Assembly (NCBI RefSeq): GCF_001899075.1
Contig: NZ_MKVA01000009.1
Span: 248,001 to 312,000, forward strand
DNA from: Devosia sp. 67-54
GTDB lineage: Bacteria > Pseudomonadota > Alphaproteobacteria > Rhizobiales > Devosiaceae
DNA: 64,000 nucleotides
Direction: 5' to 3'
In this document: positions 28,167 through 36,893 of the stretch, piece after piece
How positions within the stretch are numbered: position 1 is the first letter of the stretch
Layout of the letters: each line of letters begins with the position of its first letter
The notes under the pieces: generated by a model
Databases searched by the model: none
Seen by the model: only the letters and a program-made list of their open reading frames with translations
Told to the model about the DNA's origin: nothing
Position numbers and translations under genes: made by a program

Positions 28167-28972
28167 CCAGCACAGAACGCAAAGCCTCTACGAATAAGAG
28201 CCTGGCTAAGGCCGTACGCGTTCTCAAGCTGTTCAGCGCGCAAGAGCCGCGTCTGCCGCTGGCCGAAATCAGCGCGCGCCTCGAGATGCCAAAAAGCACG
28301 ACGCACGCCATCCTGCGCTCGCTGATCGCCGAGGGGCTGATCGAAAAGATCGGCGGCGAGGCCTATGCGCTGGGCACCGGCATCCTGGCGCTGTCGCAAT
28401 CGGTGCGCGTCAATGTCGAGTTCCGCGACCGCGCCGCGCCGCATGTGCGGGCCCTGGCCGACAAGGTGGCGGAGTCGGTTTACCTGACCTTTCGCGAAGG
28501 CGACCGCATTCTCTACATCTACGCCGTGGAATCGTCGCGCCGCCTGATCGCCCGGACGGCGGTGGGCGACCGCATGCCGATGCACTGCACCGGCGTCGGC
28601 AAGGCCATCCTGGCGTTTATGCCGCCCGACGAGGCGCGTGGGATCCTGGAGCGGGTGGGCATGCCCCGGGTCACGCCGAACACCATCACCGTCGTTGACG
28701 AGCTGATGGACCAGCTCGCGGTGATCCGCACGCGAGGCTATTCCTTCGACAACAGCGAAAACGAGATCGGCAACTACTGCGTCGGTGCCCCCGTGCTTGA
28801 CGCCAGCGGGCATGTCATCGGGGGCTGTTCCATTTCCGGTACAGACCCCGAGATCATCGGAGCCCGCGCTCCCGAAATCGGGCGGCAACTCATCGCCTGC
28901 TGCTTCGATATGTCCCGCAACCTCGGCTACGTGCCGCCCTCCTATGCGCAACTGCATGCGACAGTTCGCTGA
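28163..28972 (+). CDS. IclR family transcriptional regulator
   Basis: A 269-aa regulator. The N-terminal winged HTH covers about residues 15-75 ([20 protein letters not shown]), followed by the IclR effector domain ([39 protein letters not shown]). GTG start 28163 overlaps the ATPase stop. Encoded inside the operon, it probably responds to a metabolite of the imported compound. Confidence 0.92.
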   Translation: MTSTERKASTNKSLAKAVRVLKLFSAQEPRLPLAEISARLEMPKSTTHAILRSLIAEGLIEKIGGEAYALGTGILALSQSVRVNVEFRDRAAPHVRALADKVAESVYLTFREGDRILYIYAVESSRRLIARTAVGDRMPMHCTGVGKAILAFMPPDEARGILERVGMPRVTPNTITVVDELMDQLAVIRTRGYSFDNSENEIGNYCVGAPVLDASGHVIGGCSISGTDPEIIGARAPEIGRQLIACCFDMSRNLGYVPPSYAQLHATVR

Positions 28973-28984
28973 TTTGGTGAGTCC

Positions 28985-29863
28985 ATGAACAAGCACGCCA
29001 CGACGCTGGCCCCCCTCAACGGCATCATGACGGCGATTCTCACGCCGGTGCACGAAACCCTGACGATCGACACCGATCGGCTCGTCCGCCATGCGCGCGA
29101 CCTGCTTGCTCAGGGTGGCAGCCGTATCTCCACCTTCGGCAGCACGGGGGAGGGCGTCGCCTTCGCCCCGGCCGAGAAGCGCGAGGCCGTTGCGGCGTTG
29201 CTGGCCGCCGGCGTGCGGCCCGACCAACTCCTGCCGGCGATCATGACGTCGTCGGTCGGCACCGCGGCCGCTGAGATGCATGACCTCGTCGCGCTGGGGT
29301 GCCGCGACATCCTGATGCTGCCCCCGTTCTACTATGGCGCGCCGTCCACCGCAGGCCTCGTGGCCTTCTTCGAGGCGGTGTTCGAGCGCGCCGGCCGGCC
29401 GGACATCCGACTGGTCCTCTACAACATTCCCCACATGACCGGCGTCACCATCACGCATGAGTTGGTGCGGGCGCTGCAGGCCGGAAAGGGTCCGCATATT
29501 GCGGGAGTCAAGGATTCGACGGGCGATCTCGCGAGTGGTGTTGCCTATGTCGAGGCGTTCCCCGAGCTGGCGATTTTCACCGGCGACGATCGCGTGTTGC
29601 CGCATCTGCTGAGGGTGGGCGGCGCCGGCATGATCGGCGGGTTGCCGAACCTTTATGTCGAGGACCTCGTGGCGCTCTACCGCGACCCCGACGGCGCGCG
29701 CGCCGCCGAGCTCGCGGCACTGGCGGCGCAGCGCATTGCAGAGATCGACAGTGCGGGTGGGTTGCTGGCGTTGAAGGCCGGCCTGGCCACCCGCACAGGC
29801 GACGAGGCTTGGCGCCGTGCAATGCCGCCGCTCGATGGCAGCTTCCGCGCCGGCAGCCGCTGA
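28985..29863 (+). CDS. DapA-family lyase (dihydrodipicolinate synthase/N-acetylneuraminate lyase superfamily)
   Basis: A 292-aa class I aldolase-fold enzyme. The Schiff-base lysine is Lys176 in IAGVKDSTGDL and the conserved tyrosine Tyr146 in LVLYNIPHMTG, and FGSTGEGVAF fits the GxTGE substrate loop. The superfamily splits or dehydrates 2-keto acids, including sialic acid and keto-deoxy sugar acids. Last gene of the cluster, it probably performs the pathway's aldol cleavage or dehydration step. True DapA function is unlikely in this setting. Confidence 0.87.
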   Translation: MNKHATTLAPLNGIMTAILTPVHETLTIDTDRLVRHARDLLAQGGSRISTFGSTGEGVAFAPAEKREAVAALLAAGVRPDQLLPAIMTSSVGTAAAEMHDLVALGCRDILMLPPFYYGAPSTAGLVAFFEAVFERAGRPDIRLVLYNIPHMTGVTITHELVRALQAGKGPHIAGVKDSTGDLASGVAYVEAFPELAIFTGDDRVLPHLLRVGGAGMIGGLPNLYVEDLVALYRDPDGARAAELAALAAQRIAEIDSAGGLLALKAGLATRTGDEAWRRAMPPLDGSFRAGSR

Positions 29864-30050
29864 CATCGGTCATGCCGAAGACGGTTCCAGGTGCCGAATG
29901 TTGAGTGTGCCCCGCGGCCACCTATGGATGCACGTACTTGCAGGCGTTCGGATGTGGGAGAGTAGTGGCCATCCTACCCACGGCAGCGTGGATGACGACG
30001 CCTCCGGAACGGCTCAAGATGGTGAAGCGCTCCACGTGACAGGCAGAAAT

Positions 30051-30077
30051 CCATAGGCTCAGCCTATGGCTTTTCTT
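30051..30077 (+). terminator. Rho-independent terminator
   Basis: CCATAGG and CCTATGG form a perfect 7-bp stem around CTCAG, followed at once by CTTTTCTT. It lies about 190 bases after the DapA-family gene and fits the end of the + strand cluster. Confidence 0.6.
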
Positions 30078-31108
30078 CAGGGCTGGTGAAGGTGATATCC
30101 ATCGATTGCCCAAATGTGGTCGCCAAAACCGCAAGCCGAAAAATGAACGGCGAACCGATTCCGCGTGACCATGTCGCGTAAGCCCCACGTTGTGGGGGCT
30201 TCCTCAATGACCGAGAACCATCTTCTGTGTCGAGGAAAGCGACGGCCGCAATGAATTAGAGCGCCGTTCTCGATGCATACGCCCATTGGTGGCGGCCTCC
30301 GGCAGGATAAAGATCGCGTTTTCGCCACTCAGAGTGACCACTACTCAACCCTCCTCGTTCTCCAGCTCGATGCACGCAGTGCGAGATGAGTTTTCCATGA
30401 TCATTTGGCACTGGCGGTCGCTTAAGCAGATGATTTGCCCGATCCCGTGGGCTCGGATCTGTTCGTCCTGCTTTTGTCCTTTATTGCCCGGTCCCGAGGC
30501 TGCTGGAGGGCAACTGGAATGGGTTTGGAATGTCGCGGTGCTGAGGGCGTCGGCAACCGTGAAGGCAAGGAGCAATTGGCCCCTATCCCCGCCACTGCAC
30601 GCCGATGCGATCCTGGCGGGTCGTCCGGCTTCAAGCGGCTATGAGGGCACGACAGAAAGTCGTGGTGCCACCACCTATGAGGATCCTAACTCTCGTGCTC
30701 CCTATACCCGTCCCGCGATAATAGTGGCCAATAGCTCTATAAATTCCAATTTATAAATTGTAGAAGAAAGTGGCACTGTCAACAGGGCTGAAAGGGACGG
30801 CAGGCCGCGCCCGCTGACGCGCAAATTCTCGCTATTGGCCTCGTATGTCTTCGCGGCCAAGCGGACCAGCCTGACCGAGGCGGAAAGCCACCGGCTGAAG
30901 GCGGTGGCCGAAAAGCTGAAGGTCAGCGAGGAGGCTGCGCTTCTCCTCGACAAGACCGGCATCACCATCGGCCAGGGCTACCTGTTCCTCCGCCCCGAAC
31001 TGGTCCGCAGCCTGCTGCAGCCGCGAGCGACTCTATCGTCAGCCGCGAGCAGAGCCTCGCGCCTGACGAGCGTGGAGCGCAAGGGAAAGAACGATGTTCT
31101 GTCGCAGC
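30078..31108. other. gene-poor stretch with an AT-rich palindrome and orphan fragments
   Basis: About 1 kb between two converging clusters. It holds a bulged hairpin at 30181-30200, a - strand frame 30345-30575 ending TACIELENEEG with no recognisable family, and a perfect AT palindrome TATAAATT-CC-AATTTATA at 30738-30755. A + frame from about 30779 to 31134 reads VFAAKRTSLTEAESHRLK, without an ATG start, and may be a truncated gene. None can be named. The base composition is lower in GC than the flanking genes. Confidence 0.4.
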
Positions 31109-31942
31109 TTATCCTTTTACCCCGCCGGCGGTGAGGCCGGCGATGATGAAGCGCTGCAAAGCGAGCACCAGCACGATCACCGGGATCAGTTGGATCGACG
31201 TGCCAGCGAACAGGACGCCCCATTCGACATTGCTCTCCGTTGCCAGCATCTGGCTGAGAATCAGCGGAGCCGTCCTGGCGCGCGTCGACGAGAAAACGTA
31301 GGCGAAGAGAAACTCGTTCCATGACGCAATGAAGGCGAAGGTCGCCGCCACGATCATGCCGTGCACGGCCAGTGGCATGATCACGCGCAGCAGAATGGAT
31401 GCCGTGCCCGCCCCGTCGATCAGAGCGGCTTCCTCGAGCTCCTTGGGCACGGCATCGATGAAGGCTTTCATGATCCATGTCGCGAAACTGAGCTGAAACG
31501 TCGCATAGATGACGATGAGCAGGATGTGCGTGTCGTTGAGCCGCAACGCATTGACGACGGGAAACAGCGGCAGGGTGATGATGATCGGCGGCAGCATGCG
31601 AATGAGCAGCGTGAAGATCGCCGCGCCGCTCAGCACACGGCTCTGATAGCGCGAGAAGACGTAGCCCGCCAGCGACGCGGAGACCACCGTCAATAGCGTC
31701 GTTCCAACCGCGATGACCAGGCTGTTGAGCATCGCGTCGGTGAATGTCGGCCAAAGCGTGAACAGCTGCTCATAGCTCTCCAGCGTCGGCTGGAAGATGA
31801 AGGTCGGCGGTACGCTGAAAATGTCGCGTGGCGGCTTGAACGACGACGCCACGGCGAAATAAACGGGCACCGCCGACCAGATCGTCATGACCAGGATAAC
31901 GCTGTAGCGGATCACCTTGATGTGGAAAGGATCTTTATCCAA
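31109..31942 (-). CDS. carbohydrate ABC transporter permease, MalG type
   Basis: A 277-aa inner-membrane permease of the sugar importer class. The EAA motif is ELEEAALIDGAGTASILL, and PPIIITLPLFPVV and the ASSFKPPRDIF start region are typical. It overlaps the MalF-type gene by 8 bases. No sugar-type ATPase gene follows, so an ATPase encoded elsewhere must power it. Confidence 0.92.
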   Translation of the reverse strand: MDKDPFHIKVIRYSVILVMTIWSAVPVYFAVASSFKPPRDIFSVPPTFIFQPTLESYEQLFTLWPTFTDAMLNSLVIAVGTTLLTVVSASLAGYVFSRYQSRVLSGAAIFTLLIRMLPPIIITLPLFPVVNALRLNDTHILLIVIYATFQLSFATWIMKAFIDAVPKELEEAALIDGAGTASILLRVIMPLAVHGMIVAATFAFIASWNEFLFAYVFSSTRARTAPLILSQMLATESNVEWGVLFAGTSIQLIPVIVLVLALQRFIIAGLTAGGVKG

Positions 31943-32828
31943 TTTTCGACGACCTCAGATACAGCCAGCGGACATAGACCGTCGCGATGGCGAGCGAGAC
32001 GACCAGCATGATCAGAGCCGTCGCCGCGGCGACGCCGAAATCCTGGTAGCGGAAGCCGTATCGGTAGAGGTAGGTGGCCATGACTTCGGTAAGCCGCGCC
32101 GGCCCGCCCTGGGTCAGCAGCCACACCTCCGAGAACAGGCGAAGCCCGAAGATGTAGCGGAAGATCACCGCCACCAGCACCACCGGCATGATTGCCGGCA
32201 GCGTGACGTTGAAGAACGCCTGGAACCTGTTGGCGCCATCCACAAACGCCGCCTCGATCGTCTCGCGCGGCTGGTTCTTGACCGCGGCGTAGATGATCAG
32301 GAACGTGAACGGAAAGCTCTGCCAGATGGTCAGCAAAGATACGAGAAACAGGGCGTGCCAGCGGTCGACGACCCAGTTCAGCTGGCCGAGGCCGAGCCAC
32401 TCCAGCCCGTAGTTGACGATCCCGACGTCGGGCTCGAACATGTAGCGCCACATAACGATCGCCGCGACCTCGCTGACGGCGTAGGGCATCAGGATGATCG
32501 AGATGATCACCGCCCGGCCGATCACATTGCGCGCCAGCGCGAGCGAGAGGCAGATCGCCAGAACGATCTCCACATAAACGACGATGTTGACCACGATGAG
32601 CGTGTTCAACGTCGATCGCCAGAACACCGGATCGGAGAGAATGCGGACGTAGTTGTCGAGCCCCACCCAATTCGATTCGACGCCGAAGCTCGACGAGTTG
32701 AGGCTCATCCAGACGACGTAGATCGACGGCACCAGCAGGATGCAGCCCAGCATGATCATGACCGGGGCGGTCAGCAGGTACGGCATTAGCCCTTTTGGAC
32801 GCACCCTATCCTCGCATTGTCCTCGCAC
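31935..32828 (-). CDS. carbohydrate ABC transporter permease, MalF type
   Basis: A 297-aa inner-membrane permease. RPKGLMPYLLTAPVMIML is the first helix and the EAA-like loop reads TIEAAFVDGANRFQAFFNV. The frame ATG 32828 is taken, with GAGG just upstream; ATG 32786 is an alternative. It partners the MalG-type permease and lies 47 bases after the binding-protein gene. Confidence 0.9.
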   Translation of the reverse strand: MRGQCEDRVRPKGLMPYLLTAPVMIMLGCILLVPSIYVVWMSLNSSSFGVESNWVGLDNYVRILSDPVFWRSTLNTLIVVNIVVYVEIVLAICLSLALARNVIGRAVIISIILMPYAVSEVAAIVMWRYMFEPDVGIVNYGLEWLGLGQLNWVVDRWHALFLVSLLTIWQSFPFTFLIIYAAVKNQPRETIEAAFVDGANRFQAFFNVTLPAIMPVVLVAVIFRYIFGLRLFSEVWLLTQGGPARLTEVMATYLYRYGFRYQDFGVAAATALIMLVVSLAIATVYVRWLYLRSSKIG

Positions 32829-32875
32829 TGGCCGGTCGAGCTGAAGGCCCGGCCGGCACTTTCACCAGCGGCGCT

Positions 32876-34153
32876 TTATTGCTTGAGGAGGGCGCGGGTC
32901 TGCGACGCCACATCCTTCATTGCATCTTCCGCGGAGCTGGCACCGATCAGCACCGATTGAACCGCGGCAGTGAAATAATCCGCCGCCTTGGCGGACTGGG
33001 GGAAGCCCGGCAGAGGCGGCGTAGCGTTGGCGATCGCCGCGGCCTCCGCGTCGGCATAGGTAAACGCCTTCTGCACCCGCGGATCGGCATAGGCCGCCGG
33101 ACGCACCGGTCCGTTCCCGTACTGTACCGCCATCTGCACGATGCTCTCGAGCGACGACATGTAGCGGATGAAATCCCAGGCGAGATCTTTTCTGGTGGAG
33201 TTCTTGGGGATGACGTACCCCCAGAATTCGGTCTTTGTCGGGGGTGCCGCATGTCCCGCACGCGGCGGAACGGCAATGACGGCCATGTCGTTCGGAAACT
33301 TCGACGCCTTGCTGTCGGCGTAGACGAAGGTACGACCGAACGGCGAGAAAATCATCGCGGCGCGACCTTGCTGCATCAAATTGTTCGTGTCGGCGGGCGG
33401 AACAAAGTTGAGGAAGGCTTTGGGGAGCACGCCGTCTGCGAAGAACTTCTGCAGCTGGGTTATCGCCGCAATCATTTCCGGCGCATCCGCCTTGACTTGC
33501 ATGTCCGGTGTAATGAACTCCGCGCCGAAATTGCGATAATATTCGGACAGGGAGGCGACGGTCGGGCCCTCGAAGATCAGCCCGGACACCTGCGTGCCGT
33601 CGGCGCGCTTGTAGGTGAGTTTCTCGGCGTAGTCCAACACCTCCTCGAATGTCTTGGGGTACTCGGTGATGCCTCGCTCCTTGAGCAGCGCGGTGTTCAT
33701 ATGGAGGCCCTCGGTGGCGTGCCGGAACGGGACGCCATAGAGCTTGCCACCATAGGTCATGGCCTGCCTCAGGCCGGCGCTGATCCCGTCCAGATTCTCG
33801 ATCGGGTTTGCAGCCTGGTAGGCATCGAGCGGATCGAACAGATTGACGATGTTGTCGCTGAGGAAGCGATTGAGAATGATGGAAACGTCCACGGTCGTTT
33901 CGGCAAGGCTGGCTTCCTGGAACAGCCGCGTATGGTGCGAATCGACGTCGAGCGAAATGTATTCGAGCTTCAGATTGTGGCTGTCGGCCCATGCCTGCGC
34001 GATGCTGGCCCCGAACGACTGAACAGCCCCGCCCAGGATCCTGAAGTCGCCCTCGGCCGCCCGCGCGGGCGTGACCAGCGAGCCGGCCAGCGGCGCCCCC
34101 AGAAATGTCGCCGCCATTCCTGACAGCACACTCCGTCTATTCGTCTGTCGCAT
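32876..34153 (-). CDS. extracellular solute-binding protein, carbohydrate family 1
   Basis: A 425-aa periplasmic binding protein. The N-terminus has a twin-arginine signal (TNRRSVLSG) and a hydrophobic stretch with cleavage probably after ARA near residue 32. LYGVPFRHATEGLHMN and WDFIRYMSSLESI are characteristic of family 1 sugar-binding proteins. It is the first gene of the ABC cassette and sits directly behind tandem operator-like repeats at 34197-34243. Confidence 0.9.
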   Translation of the reverse strand: MRQTNRRSVLSGMAATFLGAPLAGSLVTPARAAEGDFRILGGAVQSFGASIAQAWADSHNLKLEYISLDVDSHHTRLFQEASLAETTVDVSIILNRFLSDNIVNLFDPLDAYQAANPIENLDGISAGLRQAMTYGGKLYGVPFRHATEGLHMNTALLKERGITEYPKTFEEVLDYAEKLTYKRADGTQVSGLIFEGPTVASLSEYYRNFGAEFITPDMQVKADAPEMIAAITQLQKFFADGVLPKAFLNFVPPADTNNLMQQGRAAMIFSPFGRTFVYADSKASKFPNDMAVIAVPPRAGHAAPPTKTEFWGYVIPKNSTRKDLAWDFIRYMSSLESIVQMAVQYGNGPVRPAAYADPRVQKAFTYADAEAAAIANATPPLPGFPQSAKAADYFTAAVQSVLIGASSAEDAMKDVASQTRALLKQ

Positions 34154-34196
34154 ATCCCTCTCCCATGATCTCGGTAGCCACCATCTGACGGCTCAC

Positions 34197-34243
34197 TTTG
34201 TCCGCTTCTCGGACAAATTTAGTTTGTCCGCAATTCGAACAAT
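34197..34243. promoter_or_regulatory. two tandem inverted repeats TTTGTCCG-N5-CGGACAAA, candidate operators
   Basis: Site 1 (34197-34217) is a perfect 8-5-8 inverted repeat. Site 2 (34223-34243) is TTTGTCCG-N5-CGAACAAT, nearly the same. Their centres are 26 bases apart, and both lie 45-90 bases upstream of the binding-protein start. A weaker relative (TTGTC-N8-GACAA) lies at 34509-34526. The regulator is unknown, and the motif differs from the IclR-associated sites at 39-45 kb. Confidence 0.55.
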
Positions 34244-34607
34244 AGTCAATCCACAATGGGCAGCGTTCCGACTTGGCTCGCGGCCGCGGGAGCGCACCCC
34301 GCACTGCTATTAAAGGCTCGCGCCTCGCTGCTCACCACACCATCGCTCAACCGATTGAATCCTTTAAATAATCTCCTTAATAAGCGGCAGCTTCGAGAGG
34401 AAGCGACCTGGGATGATAACAGCAGCAGGGGGGCGCAGAAGTCGACGCTTTTTCCGTTTCGCCCGCAGGTGCCTCTCGCATCGCAAACTGACGGATCGCG
34501 GGCAAATATTTGTCCATTATACGACAATGTCAGACCGACAAGCGACTCGATGCCGCACAGCTTCGGCACGGCACATCCGCTGCGCCTCAGGCACACACCT
34601 GCGCGCG
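34244..34607. other. intergenic region between a Gfo/Idh gene and the sugar ABC cassette
   Basis: About 360 bases, relatively AT-rich, with no supported gene. It contains the weak operator-like site at 34509-34526. Genes on both sides run leftward, so it probably holds a second promoter for the ABC cassette. Confidence 0.45.
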
Positions 34608-35555
34608 CTAGAGACGCACATCGACGGGTGTGCAGCCGCATTCGATGCTGGAGCAAGCCGCTTCGAGCACGGCGACGATGTCGCGGCCGAAGCGGATGTT
34701 GGGGCCCACGGGCGCGTCGGTCGAGCCGATGCCGTCGATCAGCAGCCGAACCGCGCTCGCCAGGCAGCTCGCCGCCTCATAGGTAAAGGGACCGCCCCGA
34801 ACCACCCCGTCACCGCCCGAAAAGACATATTGCTCGACACTGCCCCGGGTCAGCGACTCGTCCATCTGGTCCAGCGTCACGATCGATTCTGCGCCGCCGG
34901 CATGCAGAACCCGGCATGCGAATTTCGCCTTGCGTAGCCGCCTCGCCTCAACCTGCATTGCAGGGCCGAACACGGGGATGAAGATCGACAGCACGTGCGG
35001 CCCGAGATCCCACAACGTGCCGTAGTCGCCGTTGCGCCAAACGGAGGCCGCGAACGGGCTGCCCGGCAGCAGCGCCCTCGAGCTCCAGCTGGCCTCGCCG
35101 CGACGATGCCCGCCCGCCCGGGCGCGGGCAATCAGGTCGTTCGCGCCATCGACGAAGAATCGCGTCAGGAAGACGACGGCGGACAACTGCCGTCGCTCCA
35201 CGACCTCCACCAGACGATCCGCCTCGGCCAGCGTGGTGGCCACCGGCTTCTCGATGAGCAGGTGCTTTCCGGCATTCGCCGCCTGCAGCGCCAGAGCGGC
35301 CTGGATTTCGGGCGGCACCGCGAAACTCACCGCATCGACCTCGTCGAGCAACGCGTCGAAATCAGCAAAGCTCTGGATCGCGAACTGATCCGCCAGGGCC
35401 CTACTCCGCTCCTGCGTCCGCCCCCAAACGCCCACGAGATCGACCGCAGGCATTGCGGCGAGCGTCGGCACATGCACGGTCCCCGCCCAATGCCCGTTGC
35501 CGCAAACGCCGATACGCAGGGGGCGCCCCTCAAGGCTTGGCCGTTGCATCATCAT
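34608..35555 (-). CDS. Gfo/Idh/MocA family oxidoreductase
   Basis: A 315-aa NAD(P)-dependent dehydrogenase. The Rossmann motif is GVCGNGHWAGTVH and the catalytic EKP is in LIEKPVATTLAEA. Three ATG codons stand in a row at 35555-35547; the first is used, with AAGGGA upstream. The frame extends another 39 codons upstream without support. It lies 120 bases downstream of the enolase-superfamily gene on the same strand. Confidence 0.86.
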   Translation of the reverse strand: MMMQRPSLEGRPLRIGVCGNGHWAGTVHVPTLAAMPAVDLVGVWGRTQERSRALADQFAIQSFADFDALLDEVDAVSFAVPPEIQAALALQAANAGKHLLIEKPVATTLAEADRLVEVVERRQLSAVVFLTRFFVDGANDLIARARAGGHRRGEASWSSRALLPGSPFAASVWRNGDYGTLWDLGPHVLSIFIPVFGPAMQVEARRLRKAKFACRVLHAGGAESIVTLDQMDESLTRGSVEQYVFSGGDGVVRGGPFTYEAASCLASAVRLLIDGIGSTDAPVGPNIRFGRDIVAVLEAACSSIECGCTPVDVRL

Positions 35556-35675
35556 CCACCCATTCCCTTCCCACCAATCCACAAAAGCTGTCGCTATTCG
35601 GTCGTCTGTCCGTGTTTCGGATGGCGGGCGAAGGCTCGCGAGCCGCATAAGCCTTGCCCGCCGCGCAGCCACTGC

Positions 35676-36866
35676 TCAGGCGTCAAGCCGGAAGCAGTGT
35701 TCCGCCGTTCTATTGGCTTCGATATAGGGCCAGTCATAGTCGACCCCGAGGCCAGGGCCGGACGGAACGGGCACGGTTCCATCGCCGGAAATTGCAGCCA
35801 ACTGGTCGCTGTAGCCACACTTGTAGACCGGCGGAACGAGGTTCGGCATGCCCGGTCCGACCAATGTCATCTCGTAGAAATGGGTGTTGCGCATCGCCGC
35901 AACGCAGGCCCGGTGCGCCGGGCCGCAGCCATGCACCTGCAGGTCCATGCCGATCGATTCGGCAAAATGGGCGATCTTCATCGTGCCGGTGATCCCAAGA
36001 TCATATTCCGGATCCGTATTGATCATGTCGCAGCCGCCGGCCAGGGCGAAGGCCGCCTTCTGCTCCGGGCCGCGAATATGCTTGGAGACCAGCAGGGGCG
36101 TCCTGAGGTTGTCGCGGAGCATCTTTTGACCGATGACCGAAACCCCGCAGTCACGGTACGGGTCCTCGTACCAAAGGCAGCGGTTCTCGTCGCACGCCCG
36201 TCCGACATAGAGCGCGTCGGCGTAGGTCCGCAACTTGCAGCTCGGATCGGCCATGAGCTCCATGTCGGCGCCGACTGCCTGGCGCACCGCCCCGATCACC
36301 CGGGCCTCGCGCCGGCGGTCGCCATCGTGCCAGCCATGAATCTTGAAGCCGGGCACGCCCTGTTCGCGGCACGCGACGGCGAAGTCGGCAAATGCCTCGA
36401 CGCTATCGAGACCGCCCGGAATGTCCTGGCCGTGATGCGTGCTGGCATAGGCCGGCAGCCGCTCGCGATAGGCGCCGAGGAGGCTGGCGATGGATGCGCC
36501 ATATTTGCGCCCGACCAAGTCCCACAGCGCGATGTCGAGCGGCCCGTGGCCCATATGGTCGTAGGCGCGCGCCTCGCGCTTCAGATCATCATAGATGGAT
36601 TCTCGATGCTCCGGGTTGCGCCCCAGCAGCCTCGGCGCAAGCATGAGGGTCTGGCCGAGCGCCGACGGGGTGCCGACCCAGTGCGTGACATAGCGCCCCT
36701 CGAGCCCGTCGTCGGTGCGGATGGCGACCCCGTAGCGCATGACGCGACGCGTCTCACCCCTGGCAAAAACCATGGTGCTGGCGCCCGTCGCCTTGTCGAC
36801 GGCCAAGGACAAATCGTTGACCTCGAAAGTGAAGGGCAGGATGTCGACTTCTGTGATGGTGCTCAT
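35676..36866 (-). CDS. enolase-superfamily protein (mandelate racemase/muconate lactonizing enzyme family)
   Basis: A 396-aa TIM-barrel enzyme, probably a sugar-acid dehydratase, racemase or cycloisomerase. Visible catalytic elements are the KxH motif Lys175-Ile-His177 in GFKIHGWHDG, metal ligands Asp207 (MADPSC) and Glu234 (WYEDPY), and His312 in LQVHGCGP. Where the third metal ligand (usually Glu in a GE motif) is expected, the sequence reads SKHIRGP (Ser261-Lys262-His263). This is unusual and could alter or abolish the metal site. It lies between Gfo/Idh genes. Confidence 0.82.
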   Translation of the reverse strand: MSTITEVDILPFTFEVNDLSLAVDKATGASTMVFARGETRRVMRYGVAIRTDDGLEGRYVTHWVGTPSALGQTLMLAPRLLGRNPEHRESIYDDLKREARAYDHMGHGPLDIALWDLVGRKYGASIASLLGAYRERLPAYASTHHGQDIPGGLDSVEAFADFAVACREQGVPGFKIHGWHDGDRRREARVIGAVRQAVGADMELMADPSCKLRTYADALYVGRACDENRCLWYEDPYRDCGVSVIGQKMLRDNLRTPLLVSKHIRGPEQKAAFALAGGCDMINTDPEYDLGITGTMKIAHFAESIGMDLQVHGCGPAHRACVAAMRNTHFYEMTLVGPGMPNLVPPVYKCGYSDQLAAISGDGTVPVPSGPGLGVDYDWPYIEANRTAEHCFRLDA

Positions 36867-36893
36867 GCAACTCTCCCGCGGCTCAACCGCCGG

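Noticed and set aside
28985-29863. Housekeeping dapA for lysine synthesis
   Set aside because: It belongs to a catabolic and transport operon with an IclR gene. The family is broad, and a second member lies at 43587.
34608-35672. Start of the Gfo/Idh gene at 35672
   Set aside because: The first 39 codons are Arg-rich without family similarity, and a Shine-Dalgarno precedes the ATG triplet at 35555.
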